Positions 45,801 through 58,600 of a stretch of DNA of 64,000 nt are shown piece after piece (within the stretch, counting starts at the first letter, position 1; each line of letters opens with the position of its first letter). The stretch is taken from the NCBI GenBank assembly GCA_964036665.1, contig OZ038532.1, positions 6,324,001 through 6,388,000 of the forward strand. Reading direction: 5' to 3'. The position numbers were made by a program, and so were the translations under genes. The stretch is from Gordius sp. MW1. Lineage: Eukaryota; Nematomorpha; Gordioida; Gordea; Gordiidae. The notes below the pieces were generated by a model. The model was not told the DNA's origin. It was given only the letters and a program-made list of their open reading frames with translations, and ran no database searches.

Positions 45801-46469
45801 TTTGGTCAAGTCAGCGTTGTCTAACCCTATATCTTTCAGATTTAGCAATGGATTTTCCGAATTTAATTTAAACTTTAAATTGTTAGAAGTGTCTCTTGGA
45901 ATACAGGAAGTTGATAGGTTTAGTAAATTCCCTCTGTTCAAAAGGGGCCGTGCTTTTATAATTTTAGATGGAGATTGGTCATTAAAAGAATCATTATGGT
46001 ATGATTGACAAAATGGTTTTACCTCATCTAAGGTTATTTTTTCTCCCCACTTGTATTTTCCGTTCTTATCAAGCGAATTTACATCTGGATTAACAGGTAG
46101 GCATATCGATTTTAAATCAAATTCTTCGCTAGATTTCCAAGTTTTAAGGTGAAAATGATTGGAACCATGCTTTGTCATAGTCTTTCCAGACAACGAAGAG
46201 TTTTTAGGAATAATCGCTAAATTTTGATCAATATCATGACTAGGTGTTTTGGCATCTTCAAATTCTATGCCTAAGGTCAACTCATCTTTGATTTTGGATA
46301 GGAAAGTTTTCGGCAAATCACTAGTATTTTTACTTAACACTTTCGATGTCTGATGTTTGTAGGTCTGCCTTTTATATGTCGCCTGTAAATCATAATAGGC
46401 TTTGGTTTCCCACACATTCGCGTGAAAGCCTGTCGACCCATCCTTTTCATATGGCTTAACCGTCAGCAT
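42882..46469 (-). CDS. CDK5R1: Giant CDK5 activator (p35/CDK5R family)
   Basis: This 1195-residue single-exon frame ends in a CDK5-activator cyclin-like domain. Landmarks: YWSRCIDKTLTVQGWQDLDF then PANVIFFFLLIKR (about residues 840-880), LCLYLSFCYMGNEISYPVKP (about 1070-1090), and FWDQSLDIIKDSSSAMLRLN then ADPLYF (about 1160-1185). These match vertebrate p35/p39 in order. Such proteins bind and activate CDK5 in postmitotic neurons. Vertebrate p35 is about 307 residues; here there are roughly 800 extra N-terminal residues, rich in Ser, Asn and Lys, plus insertions of about 165 and 60 residues within the domain. The ATG at 46469 is preceded by an open frame to a possible acceptor (CCTTAG at about 46544), so an upstream exon, perhaps carrying the myristoylated Met-Gly start of the family, may be missing from this model. 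Confidence 0.85.
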   Translation of the reverse strand: MLTVKPYEKDGSTGFHANVWETKAYYDLQATYKRQTYKHQTSKVLSKNTSDLPKTFLSKIKDELTLGIEFEDAKTPSHDIDQNLAIIPKNSSLSGKTMTKHGSNHFHLKTWKSSEEFDLKSICLPVNPDVNSLDKNGKYKWGEKITLDEVKPFCQSYHNDSFNDQSPSKIIKARPLLNRGNLLNLSTSCIPRDTSNNLKFKLNSENPLLNLKDIGLDNADLTKLQHSQISSSIIEANNRSILNSDLSGKIMEMKKTDLKFQAEKPSAKPSSNSTSCRLVFNQCVNICKTNDKFHDINNSPNMEIRKSVMKKQKTLSKNALKQFFFGNDIKKKKINYVTPFSFAMPENFIEIKPKNNVMKVGRNTLTLPNISNKYSQFSNYPSKIPSFKRQRQPNPLPTSDQGKYVIDNYNNYTFDDCYRNKVSRCKSSNSGLINFLKIPLYLSGRQNSYNAVKRSPPISNFQKFCRLFVSSKNKNKRLPRYVRTFKTTNCSMVTTNNFNGIPESSTFPTREIRKAVNSNQKLINLRSKSNDISDNLNLPNSINEYEEMENAVKCYNKSKPSLSLSFSKIFHSSSKGSKDIRLFVGKHTDNIPITIAGLYEPRDLTFEVNFNKRRLMAQRLQELNSKELLFLMGKWVVKKLYSSLMLVTLFGYYINNANHQHKTDRVRSSSPYTEFSTSVNRSSIKKCYLPCNSMQQYLHDSSDPEIKRGLRDIMLSINTLKRFSSSKRPSSKSSSVACESNRISVVPVINIDDSEICDKIYPEIMLKTKSSSFRSESFLSNTVLNENFSKSLDTTLPLNDVKDLDELDYLIYSSWIKYYSTVLMDYRSDLGFLPEDVAYWSRCIDKTLTVQGWQDLDFLYQPANVIFFFLLIKRRFTFTFFVRHFIDQLTLKREEGERNYMGTDSGYSEDYFDDSITDFMDCLKKFECFLSDYKSANDNAAAQTYETILNKYFYQCSDPFYTANMKSPKVVANDTLLTGAHINEIYKLYAHWYDSKYLKVPFPSKFKSHSNGVRLIHSKPNFSKVLSGSCTDSDSHLYKGPNILSLVAPDILIKSLSNSIDWRDFVQSNVMLCLYLSFCYMGNEISYPVKPFLPYDEDDFQEEDASFDNRQAYDNYISNTYREPPDKDSYGDIDITDASPTDEETLKRRMAEGKKKNLKFWDQSLDIIKDSSSAMLRLNADPLYFLEIMDELILV

Positions 46470-46725
46470 ACCAACATCGCTTAGAATTTCATAAGTAGCT
46501 ATGTGTTTGGAAGGAAAGAATACTGGTAATTTAAATGCCGTCTAAGGATAGTTTTTTCATTACCTGTTAAAAGGTTAGAGTTATATATAAAATGAATGTA
46601 TATTAAGTTATCTCAGAGGAAATAAGTAAGTATTATATTAGTTACTAATAAGGAAAGAGTACATTTGAATTATTTAAGATGGTCCTGGCGAGAAAATAAA
46701 ATAAATTACCTAAACTTAGTTGAGG

Positions 46726-46950
46726 TCACGCAACGCTACAATTCAACCGGGCAATAAATGTATCGATTTTTTTGATGACGGAATGTTGAGGAATTTGCCA
46801 ATCTCCCTGATAAGAATGACCATATATATAATCTATAATGCGTAGGCGTTCAAAACTTATATCAATATTGTATGTCGAAATTGTAGAAAAGGTAGGTATA
46901 TTAAAATTAATTATTGGCACAAAGACTTTAATTAAAATAATTTTAATCAC
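46726..46950 (-). other. Unassigned short ORF upstream of the CDK5 activator
   Basis: The frame reads FERLRIIDYIYGHSYQGDWQ and then a QHSVIKKIDTFIARLN stretch to a stop, with a possible acceptor (GATATAAG) near its start. It looks coding-like against its surroundings but I recognise no family. It could be the terminal exon of another gene or a 5' exon with a donor (TTTAGGTAAT, about 46705). The evidence is weak. Confidence 0.25.
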
Positions 46951-49413
46951 ATATAGTAGTAGTTTGTTCTTTAATATAAATTAACTATTATAATATTAAT
47001 ATAAAAGATACGAGCATGCGAAAACCGGCATAGACTTATTAGTATAATAGGTAGGAGACTTATTTGATATATTTAAATTAGTTTTTTTAAATAATATAAT
47101 CGTACAAGCTTTAAGAGCGTTCATTTAACTCTTGCAGTACACTCGTAAAACTCATATAAATTCTAAATAATCGATCCTAGAGCCACTAAGGAATAAAAAA
47201 TATTAATATGGTTGAATGTTAAATTTAAGTTTATATACTAGTTAAACAATAAATTATGCACAAGAGTCTAAATCTTAAAGGTCATAATAGGATAATTACA
47301 TATTCCATATAAAATCAGTAAATTAAAAACTATATGACTTCCAAACGTTAAAAACATATTTAATATAAAACTGGCACTTAATGTTAGTAAATTATTGCAT
47401 ATACGGCAAAATTTTATATTTTAATTCTGAAGGTAAACGTGTTAATTTAAAAGTTTAAACTAAGCCCGTATACCTAAAATATATTTATAAAGGTGTTACC
47501 CTGATCTGTACGTAGGAATGCTATAACTGTAACACTTTCGAGGGTTTTATTGCGATAGATATAAACATTTTATTTTGACAAAATTAGAATTATAACTGGC
47601 ACAATATTATGAACTGACCCCATATTGTAGGATAAATATCGAGACTAGATTGGATGTTGCGCTTTTAATTATTATCCAATAAATGTGTTTCAACTGTGAA
47701 TAAAATAAGTGTCGAACAATAAAATCTACCAGTCACACCTTTACATATTATAGGAATCCAATAGAATTTCTATTTTTAATAGAATTAGATTAGCCAACAT
47801 TGATTATATAATATAAATATAAACTCTCCTTTAGATGTATATTAAGTCATAATTTATTTTCCTCTTAAAAAATTCCTTATTTTAATATGTTTCACATATA
47901 TATTACAATATTTTTAGCATTGACACTGTGTTACTAACTTAAGCTACATAATGTTTATAGTAACTGGTTAAAGGTTTTTGGGGAGCGTGCGTAGGTCTTC
48001 ATAATCACATAATATTTACCGGCAATAACCAAATGTCCAGCCAGATCCACACTGGAATTTATTGATTATTCATTACTGCTCCTCTATCTGTTTTCATGCT
48101 AATATGTCAACAAAATAAGGACTTTATAGTTAAATTTCATCCGTTCCCTTGAATTTATTAAATAGCATTTTGGAGATGCAATGTATTATTAATTAACGTG
48201 TTTAAAGAAAAATAACTATCCAAGAACTAAATGTTCGAGTTGAGTTGAGTTTACAATACAGCAGCTTATGTTTAAAAGATAATCCTGAATATTAATTTTA
48301 TTTATTAATTGCTATGTAATTTATGGACTCACTTTCCATTTGTTTACTGTCACGCTCGGAATATCTTGTCTTGCACCGAATGTCTTGTCACGCTTTTAAT
48401 TTTTTTCGTCGTGTTTACCACTGAGACCGCTTGGAATTTGAATAAGCCATCCTGTGTACGATACCCTGTGCCCCCCCCTAATAAGGGCCTATCTGATAGG
48501 GTTCAAATCTGGACGAGGGCAAATTTTTTTTTAAAATAATAAATTTATTGTTCTTGTTAATAACATTGATAATATTGGTTTTTAACGGTCCGCTGGCTGC
48601 TGGCCAATAAAAAAAATGACCACTGGCCAAAGTTTGAATCGAAATTTTTTGGTTTTTTTACTTTTATGTATTTATATTCTTTTTGACCGTCTCCTGGCTG
48701 CTGACCAAAAGAAAAAACGACCATTGGCCAAAGTGTGAATTAAAATTCGTTTTTTTGTCGCCTATTTTAACACCTGTTGCATTTGCCTCATTTAAACCTA
48801 CTAATTCATACCGTCATACGTAGTTTTAAATTTTGCCCCAATATAACGTGCATCTCTTTTGAATAAACTTTAGCAGTTTAATGGCGCTTTTCTTCGAATT
48901 AATGGAAATCAAATATTAATTGCTATGCAAGCCAAAACATATCACAATTGTTATTAATCTGTCGTTGTCACATAAATGACATTTTGAGTCTCGCAGTAGG
49001 CGTTTACTGCATATTGTTTTTTAATTGCTATGCAAACTATGGGTTTAGTTAGCACAGGGTTAAACTAGGTAAAACTTTGCTCTTTTTCGATATAGATCGA
49101 GTCAAGTCGGGCATGAATATACTTTAGCTTTTTCCAATAATATGCAATTATGGGTTAAATGTTACATGGCTCATATCAATTTGAACATAAATTGCATAGC
49201 AAATATGCTTCCTTTATACTAAGTATAAAAGAGTAACAATAACCGATGTGTATGAGAATTTAAAGTAGAGATATGTAAAGCAGGCATTGTGCTCGGCTAA
49301 GCAGGGGTCTGCTCTCTAAAGGAATGTCTAAGAAGCCAACATAACGTTTTTTTATTTAAAACACTCAATAGTTAACCGTCCCTGCGCAACCTGCTTTCAA
49401 AAAATTGCATTAT
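46951..49413. other. Intergenic region with a SINE and dispersed repeats
   Basis: No gene is seen. A tRNA-related SINE copy lies at about 48440-48770. Copies of an AATTGCTATGCAA...TATGG motif occur near 48307, 48919 and 49021, the same motif found at 62285, 61200 and 63085 in the opposite orientation. Confidence 0.4.
48440..48770 (+). mobile_element. tRNA-derived SINE copy
   Basis: The 5' part has a tRNA 3'-half-like segment (GATAGGGTTCAAATCTGG, with a B-box-like GTTCAAATC). The tail shares TTCTTGTTAATAACATTGAT and GGTCCGCTGGCTGCTGGCCA with copies at 62395-63030, where the same blocks occur on the minus strand. Confidence 0.65.
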
Positions 49414-50306
49414 GGGAGACCGGGGCTAGTCGTAGCCCGGGGTTACTATTATCTTTCTAATTATTTTTTAAAATAATAATGATATTAAATCAAAATTTAA
49501 ACCATATGTGTATTTTTCCATAAGGCATAAGTGAAAAATTTTTGATTAGAAAAAATAAAATTTAAAATTTTTACTGAAAAAAACGATTTTTCGGGGCTAT
49601 TAGTAGCCTTTACAAATTTTTTTATTTTGCACATAAAATTTTTTTGGCTGTATATTTTGGATTGATTTAACTTTTATCTTATAATGGGAGATTTTTTATA
49701 TAAAAACCGTCTAATGATTAATTTTTATACGCAATATAACATCTTAAATTATTGATTGTTTATGAAAATAGGGGTCGGGGCTTGTCGGAGAGGAGTGTCT
49801 TACGAATGACAAGATTTAAAAAACAAAAAAATTTGTTTAATAATCTAACTTTGTGTTATTTGGAATAGAAATAGACTATGATTATACATTACAAAACGAC
49901 TAGTTATTTTCCATTGCTAAATCTGTCTTTTAAGTGTTCCTAAGTCAGATTGTCATCTTGACCCTTTTTTATTTGTTTAATAAAAAAAATTATTATAATA
50001 CATTTGCATTTTCTACATTTTTTATAATGGAACAATATTTTTATTGATTTGAGTTAGCATACACTAATAAGAAGTGAAAACGTCAGAGTTAATCTAACGG
50101 CTATGACTATTTTCAAAAAATTTTGGATTTTTGTTATTTTTTAACTTAATTTGTGAGAAAACTATTACTTATTTCCCTCCAAATTTCTTTCCTATAGTTA
50201 AAAAAGACCTTAAAAATATATTCCAACAAAAAAATTGGAAAAATTGTTTTTAGTTTTTTTTAAAACGCGATTTAATTTTTTATGGCTAAAGTAACCCCGG
50301 TCTCCC
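49414..50306. mobile_element. 893-bp DNA element with GGGAGACCGGGG termini
   Basis: The left end GGGAGACCGGGGCTAGTCG and right end AAAGTAACCCCGGTCTCCC are inverted complements over GGGAGACCGGGG. They are flanked by TTAT on both sides (49410-49413, 50307-50310), a possible 4-bp target duplication. The interior is AT-rich, with GGGGCTATTAGTAGCC and GGGGTCGGGGCTTGTCG sub-repeats, and has no coding capacity. Confidence 0.75.
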
Positions 50307-52637
50307 TTATAGCTGTGTCTCTAATGCTTTTATAAAATTTGACTATCCAAGAAAATATAATTAAAATGGATAAGTTCCATTAAGATAAATATCAAATAGT
50401 ATTTTTAATAGCCTATACCATGATGACACGTGTTCTGAACGGAACGACATCTCATCTATCTTGTATATCAATGAAAAGCTCGTTGATGCACAAAAAGTTT
50501 TTTCACTACTAATTTAAAATTTACACCAGGCTTTTAAACTCGTAGTGATACTCCAATAATGTTTTTATTAAACTTATTTAATCCTCAAAAACGTCAAAAG
50601 GAGTAATAAATGAAAAGCAAATTCGGTAAAAACAGGGGTGAAAACTGGCTATATGTATGCGAGCTTATGTGAAAAATCAATAATTTTCATATTGTCCAAT
50701 AAGAGATTTGTTCAAGCGTGTGTTTGTCCATCGAGTTGGATTTGGATGTTACGTCATTGTCCAAAATACGACGTGTTTACAATTTAAAACAAATTAGTAT
50801 GTTGCTTTAGTTTAGAACTTAAAAAGAAGTTTTTGATAAGTATATATAGTTGTTTTTACGAAATTCGTTTAGTAAAACTAACAAAAAAATCGTCATTTTT
50901 GTGCTTTAAAACGCCGCCTTTTATTCTTCCTATTATAGACAAAGCTCCTAGAATAAACTATTACATAATCGTTTCGGTGACTTTAATAAAATATTATTGC
51001 TACAAAAGCGAAACCAAAGAAAGTATTTTCATTAATCAATAACACACAGGTCAAGATAATTTAGTTTTCAAAATAATGCTCAATATACCTTATGCTTATT
51101 GATTAGGTTTTAATAACTTGCTTTATACCAAACACGTATAGAATATACGGTGATATCTTATATTGACAAATTAAGTATAACATAGTTAAGCTCATATTTG
51201 TTTCGGAGCATGCAAAATAAAAAGGTCATGCTATCACTAATCTAGTCTTGATCTGATCTCAGTGTTAGCGGTTTATTATAATGTGATGACACAATGTTCA
51301 CTGATTATATAAAACATACCGAATCTATCATGCTTTTATTGATTGGTTTTTTCCAATAAATCATCAACTTCTCTTCTACTTCGTTTAATAAATTAATTAT
51401 CGATAAGTTTATCAGAATAAAGAGCATTTACTTTGTTCAAAGGAATTCATCTAAAATAAGTTATTTCTGTAGATTACACAAAGGTGGAATAATAACTAAG
51501 TGCTATTAAGTTTTTTAAAATATTTTGAATTGCAAATGAAAGTACTTTTTGTGTTAGTTTATAGTTTGAAAAAATATAAATAATTACTTTTTTTATGGTT
51601 AAAAAGTTTATTTTCATGAAACAAAGTTATATAAATAAGCGGAATACAAAAATAAAGACATATTGGTTAAATACAAAGATCTATATCATTATCTTTTAAA
51701 ATGGGCCATGAGTCGGCAAAATATTTAAAGTTGTATCCTACAACAAGAATCCCTAGTTGCTGGCTGAGTAAAAAGGACGCAGCCATCGTGATCTAAAAAT
51801 AACTGCAAAGGATTCAACTTTTATAAACTAAGAATAACCCTAATTGCCTAACAAATTAAAGATTTTTAGGTATAAAAATTAGTCCTCCTAACCCAAAATT
51901 CGCACAAGGGGGTGGAGAGAAGGGTTCTCTCTTATTACAGGGACGCTGGCTAAAAAGGTTTCTGGAACAGTATTATACAATACACTATTACTTATTCCAC
52001 CCCATCCCTTGGTCCTGATAAATGTAATATTAACGAATTCTATCACATTTAAAACAGTTCATCGATAAAAGTGGATAGATTTTTTCGTAAATATAATTTA
52101 CAATTATTTCAAGCGACGTCACATAAAAAGGTCAAATAATGCGAAGGTACAATAAAAATGTTCGGTTGTCGTTTCATTTAAATAATATATATTTTTATAG
52201 CTAAAACAAAATATAATACGGTTATCCTTTTAAAAATATCAAAAACATTCGTATAAAATTAAATATAAATGCATTTTTGGCAAATATTTGAACTCAAAAT
52301 GCACAACATTTATGCGATGAGAAGGTGTGTGATGTGAGCTTAAAATTGATCTTGAGATTGTGAGTTGTACAAATTTATGGGTCTTCGACTTGCTATTACA
52401 TTGTCACCCAAATGTAAGCTCCCATTCATATTTCTAAATAAATTAATATTCCTATTAAAATTACTTCAATACAATGCATTTGTTCACAAACATAGGTTGA
52501 AATTACCATACTTTAAGAGATATTTCTATTTTTTAAATCTAAGCTATCTTTAATAGAACATAAAGAATATAAAATTGAAATAAAATTGTATTATGTAAAG
52601 CATTAAATTATAATGTTAGTAATCCGCTCTGTGTTTG
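50307..52637. other. Intergenic region between the DNA element and PARD3
   Basis: No confident gene. A segment at about 51600-51735 is a diverged copy of sequence inside a PARD3 intron (63455-63552). On the minus strand both read similar peptides (NFKYFADSWPILKDNDIDL and YFKFFADSWPVLEDKDIDL). A possible small exon precedes it at 51735-51800. Confidence 0.45.
51600..51800 (-). repeat. Coding-like segment duplicated in a PARD3 intron
   Basis: From an ATG at about 51788 the frame reads MAASFLLSQQLGILVVGYN then FKYFADSWPILKDNDIDL to a stop. The second half has a counterpart at 63490-63552. The differences mostly preserve amino-acid character, which hints that this frame was translated when the copies diverged. 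The family is not recognised. Confidence 0.35.
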
Positions 52638-55600
52638 TTATTTATACTTATTATAATCAATGCGAGAAATGGTAGAAAGTTTTCCTTCTTCATTGATATC
52701 TTGTCCCGCCTGAGTTGTCTCAGATGGTAGGTCGTGCAACGATAGAAGATTTTGGATTTTTTGAATCTTTTGCTTGATACCAACTTTACCCATTCCCTGC
52801 AAAACATAGTTGCAAAACATTACATTTTATTTACTTTTTCATTTTGCAGTGAAAATCGCAAAGATTAATGAAAATAACCATTGGTCCTGGTTAAAAAAAT
52901 TTGTGTAAAACATTTAATGTAAAATAATCATACAAATTTATTTTAACTGATAAAACTTCATTACTACTTAGCCAGTTTTTATTTAGCATGATAATTATCC
53001 AAAAATCACATATGTAATTATCATGTTTTGCAAATTACATTTTCAATGGTATTGGGCGTATTTGGTTGGTTGTGGAATTCGTTAGTTTGCGACGATGGGT
53101 GTTCGAAACTATCGTTGGCAAAACTTGATGGTTTAACCGGAGACCTACATTTTGATGAAAATACAAATACAACAAGAGCAATAAAATGTTAACAAAAAAA
53201 GTCATTATAGTTAATAAACGAATTCAAATCCTTGGCCGACTCTTGGTCTATTTAGACGACAATGATATAAATTTTTGTATTTAACCAATAAGCTTTTTTG
53301 TATTAGGCTTAAATATATGATTTTGATCATGAAAATAAACTTTTTAAGAGAAAATAAATTTAAATCTTGAAAGAATTAAGGAAAATTTCTTAATCCTTAT
53401 TATAAATGGCATAATAAATGTGGTTAATATTGATATTTTCCATTTTTAGGACTTTACTAAAAACCGAACGTCTAAATTCATGATCTCAATGATGAATTCT
53501 ATTCTGGGCAAGGAAATAACATACATATATGTCGCTAGGTTTGTTTGAATCGACTGGCATCTTAGCAGAGCTTAATTTTATCCCACTTTTTTTACATTCA
53601 TCCCTAAAGATAACTTTAGCCTTGAATAACAAAAATTTAATTCATAAATGCGCTGGTGGTCAATAGATGAGGAAAAGCGTGGGAATATTAAGTGTAGTCG
53701 TTAAAAACTAGTTGGTGAGCCTGTAGACGCTCTCATCCTATTTTTAAAGTGCGTAGCCATGTTTATATATTGATAATAGTTTTCATATTTATATATTCCA
53801 ATGTCTATGTTACGTTCAAATTGTATAATAAGGGTTTGAATAAAATTGCGCGTATTATTTTATTTTGTATTAAAATAAAATTAACTAAGGTGTATATTGT
53901 GAAATTGCTGAAAGACGAAAAAACTTTTCTATTTCTCAGTTAATACTAGAAACCTAGATTTCGGCCTACCGCGTCAATTTATTTTTTCCAAATTTTTTAA
54001 ATCTCAAAATTCATTTAGGTAACGTTACTATAAGCCACAGCAATAACTTTTATCGAATAGGGGCTGTTATTTATACAAAAAATGTAAAGGCTACCTTTTA
54101 AGCAACATTTCATCTCCGTTGCAACCAACACGATTAAGAGGTGGAGAAAAGGGGTTTTGATGAGATTGATTGGTATATGATTGGGGAATTCTCGAGTGAT
54201 TTTCATCCGTTCCAAAGCTACCGGAGTTTAGTTCTCGCTCTTTACCTACAGCGGGACCATAAGGACTATGCTTCAGATGGGCTTGATACTCGAACGAGGC
54301 TACGGAATGCGTTATAGACGTTTTACGGATAAAGATCGCTCCGTTACAATTGGCAGGCGTCCCTCCTCCAATTTGATTATTAGTCGTCATTTTTCTAATA
54401 AATACAAAATCCTCGATTTAAAATAAATTTAACGGGGAATTCCGAAGAGACGATCTCGTTGCTCTGTCAATTAGTGTTGTAAAAAGGGCTGAGTTTTGTT
54501 TGGTCGACCTCTGATTTTAGTCGGCTAAGCATAAACAGCTTATGTTTAGTCGACTAAAACCAAAGTTCGACCAAGTATTTATAAATACCAAAGGGACATT
54601 CACGTCAAATCGATCATAAAAACGCTTTTTTCGGCCGACTCCTTAAATTTTATTGAATTTAACGTCGCGAACCGATTTTTTAAAAGGCCTATTTTCGACC
54701 TTTTACCGCCCACAACTCCAAATGTAACGGTCCAAATGAGCTAAAATTTTCGTAAAATAATAATATAACTATTTTCAACATTTTCCCCAAAATTTGGTCG
54801 GCCGAAAACGTGGCGATTTGACGTGGACTGTCCCCAAACACACAAATGAGTAAATATTTAGAGTTCCCGCAGGAATATTACTTGAAAACGGAACCCAAAT
54901 TTTTGAGGGAAAATAAGCTAACCCCACCACCTCCCCTCTTGTCGCCTCCTTTCTTTTTCCAAGACCTCTTGCCATTGCCAATAGTACCCGTAGGTGGGGC
55001 AGCCATATTATGTACAGGTTGCACATTTCCATTTGCCTTTCCTTTGGGTTGAGATTCGTCGTGAGCATGTAAGTTATTGATAAACGAGAAAGATTCTTTT
55101 TCCCCTTTAGTTGGGCTAATGACGGGTCTAGGCGAGTAATTTGCGTCGACATTTTCGTAGTGTGACAAAGTTCGATTATTCGTATTGGACTCCCCGTTAC
55201 CGATAGATTCTACGTATTTTATTGAGTAACATTTAAAATTATAGCGTAACTTAGGTGATGGCCGCTTTAGACAATGATATTTTTTGCTGTCGCCTCAATC
55301 AAGTCTTAAATTAATAACAATCTTTATAAAATTTAGTTGAGGGGGGGGGGCAAAGAGGGGGCAACGGTCAAACTCTTAGCAGGGGGTTATAAAAATATAT
55401 ACATTTTTTGGCCCTAAAGTTAGCCGCACCAAAAAATCGAATTACCATTTATAAAAAGATTCACATTACAATTCAGAATTATAATAAAAAGGAAACAATA
55501 AACGTAAACAGAAAGGCATCAAGATTAAATTGCAAAATATATGCTAGCAGCACGTTGAATACCATCAATTTGGCTCGAATTCCTGTAGAGGGGATCTATG

Positions 55601-58600
55601 GCGGTGCGAAAGCTATCATTACACCCTTTAGTCCTCCGTCTCAAACTGAGAATTGTTTGCCTCCTTTGCGGACTGTGATTCTAAAAAACGTACATTGGTA
55701 TTGTATATAAATTTGAATTTTCATAATAACATTGCTGAAAAAAGCAGAGTAAGAAAAAAATAATATAATCCAATGATTTTACTGCAAGGCATGTATAAGG
55801 CTAAAAAATTACCAAAGACATCTCGGAAGACTTTAAGGAAGAATTTGGTTCAGTTAGTAAGCAGCTATTGGAGGGCGAAGAGTGCGAAGGATGCATATTA
55901 AAAGATTCTTCAACCATGGGCAAAGGCCGTGGAGTCTTGAACCCGTTATATGCTTTGGAAAATAAAAAACTTGAACATTATTAAATATATCATGTTGTGT
56001 AGGTTTTTTATAAAACACCATAAATATGAAGTCCGATAGGTGTACCTTTTAAATGCCTGGGCAGAACATGATCAAACGGAAAAATATAGTATGTTTCATA
56101 AAAAAAATTATACCCGAAGTCAACTTGACCTAACCACTAAAAAGCGTTAAGATTTTCGGTCAAAATTAATATATGTTACGAGTGTTGAACAAATTTCTAG
56201 CAGTTTAATAAATTATAATCATACCTCGAATTAGACAAAAAGACTATTATAATTATTATACATTGCTTATCAATCCATTTTTGCTTGATTATAAACAAAG
56301 TTAGGGGAAAAAAACATTGAATCCCATCTATAAGCTTTCAAGTTTCAACCGATAAATATCCACTAATAAGTAGTTATTTTTAATTATTCCTTTAAATTCG
56401 CTATAACGACAAAAGCCGAAATAAATAGCTTTCAATCTATGGCGACTTAAACCTAAATATGAATCAGTTTGCTTCCCATCCCCATCTTCTTGGTGTGATC
56501 TGCTCCTCCTATGGTCAGAGTTTATAAGGGGCGAAGTCAAATTAGCTTGTCCTTCTCCCATAGTGGGTGACATTAGCGCGTTTGAGGTTGGGGTTCTGTT
56601 ATTATTATTGGCATTATTACTGGGATGCCTTTCGTTCATGCTACGCCTCAGGGAATGACTTCTGGTGAAATAGTTGTTACTAGTACTCGTGTCATCTCCG
56701 CTAAGAATTTCAATAAAATACTTAAAGCAAAAAACTTTGAGGCAAAAGAAAATAGAAAGAAAATAAATTTACGAAATAATAACGGTATATAATTGAATAT
56801 ATTGGCACACAAGACTTCTTACATCGCAATAAAATTTTTGGTCTATTTTTGCGACTAAGTATATTAATGCCTCCTGAAAATCTTTGAAGATTAATAAAAA
56901 TGAAATCAAATAAATATTATGTAAATTATAAAAAATGATGTGATTTACTTAGTGTTGTAAAAAACGGCTAGGTTTGATTGGTCGACATTTGGTTTAGATA
57001 AGAATTACGGTCGACTCTAGTCTGTTACCAAATTTCAACTAAGTCTACTGGTAGACTAAGAAAAATAGACCAAAAAACCATTGGTCTGTTTATGCCGTTG
57101 TTGCAACACTACAACTTAATTTTCTACAATTTTTCGAAATCATCTTGTTACTCTTAATCTCAACGTTACCACAAAGCTAAAATAAGTACTCAATTCAAAA
57201 TCAGGGCTTCCATTTCAAATAAATCCCTCACTATTCGACTTAAAGTGGTTCAAAATGGCAAAACTAATAAAAGCCAATTAAAGCTAAAAATATTTGTAAA
57301 AATACACCGTAAATTAACGAATCCAATTAAAAACACGATTTATCGTAAGCTCATATAAAAAAATTCAACGTAATTTACCCATCGAAAGGGTTAAGGTTTT
57401 GTACAGGACCATTCGAAGTGTAAGATAAGGATTGATTGTTGAAGCAATCACCTACAGTTACTTCACTGGACGTCGTCGTATGGTTTGGAGATTTGGTTTT
57501 GTGTTCGGTCCCGCTCCTCCTCAGCACGCTTATTTCGATATGTTTTATCTGACCCAATCGGTCCATGTAAATTTGGTCGGGGGGTTTTATGCGAGTGCTA
57601 TTCGTTTGCCGTTCCTTATTGGGCTACGAGTAAATGGATTAAAATTATGATAAAAAATATGCTATAATACAGACGACAAAACATTTTTTAAGTGAGAACG
57701 TCTCCCTATATGCTATAAACATCCAATTCCATTTGCCAAATTTACAAACAAGTATATGATATATAACAAAGCGGCAATGGCAGTTAATTATTTCCGCTTA
57801 GAAAAAGATATTTAAGTAGTCCTTGAGGCGAGATACCAAAACTGTGATTTAATAGTAATTAAGCATTTCAGAGAGAGTAATAAATTTCTTAAATTGTATG
57901 GGCGTAGCCAGGTTTTGGATATGGGGGAGGGGGGGGGGGCGAAAATTTTTTAAGTTCAATTAAGGGGGGGGGGGCAAAACATAATTATTTTTAATTTTTG
58001 AGGGTTTTTGTATAGAAGATTCTTTTTCATTCGTTATGTTATCCAATTCTTAAACTAAAGTCATAAAAAGTTGATTTAAGTCGAGCTCGAGTTATGAAAA
58101 ATATAAAAATAACGAGAATAAGACCATTTCATTGTCCATTTCGTGGATGGATAAGGGTCTGGGTGGCTGGCAATTGAGGGGCTGATTGTGAATTTTCATG
58201 ACAGCTTTTAAACGGTGCATCGCCTCTACGTTAGACAATCCTAGCAGACTTTGACCGTTAATCGCTATGATTTGATCTTCGGCTTTCAGACGACCATCCT
58301 TAACAAATTTATATAAAAGAATAATTAACGGGATGATAATAATGAGATTGAGATATGAGAATAATAACTTATTTAACATAAACAGACCAAAGATTTTTTG
58401 GTCTAATTTTCTTAGTTGACCTCTAGGCTTAGTCGAAATTTGAAAAACGGACCGGAGTCAGCCGTCAGTCTTAGTTAAATCAAAGGTCGACCAAACAAAA
58501 CCCAGCCGTTTTTACAGGACTGGCACACAGATGCCCAATATGTTATGGAAACAATAGAATCTATAAAATCAATGGTACACATTTATAAATTTTCACAATT

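Noticed and set aside
54846-55052. Plus-strand ORF opposite a PARD3 exon
   Set aside because: The minus strand carries the PARD3 exon with correct splice phases; this is its shadow.
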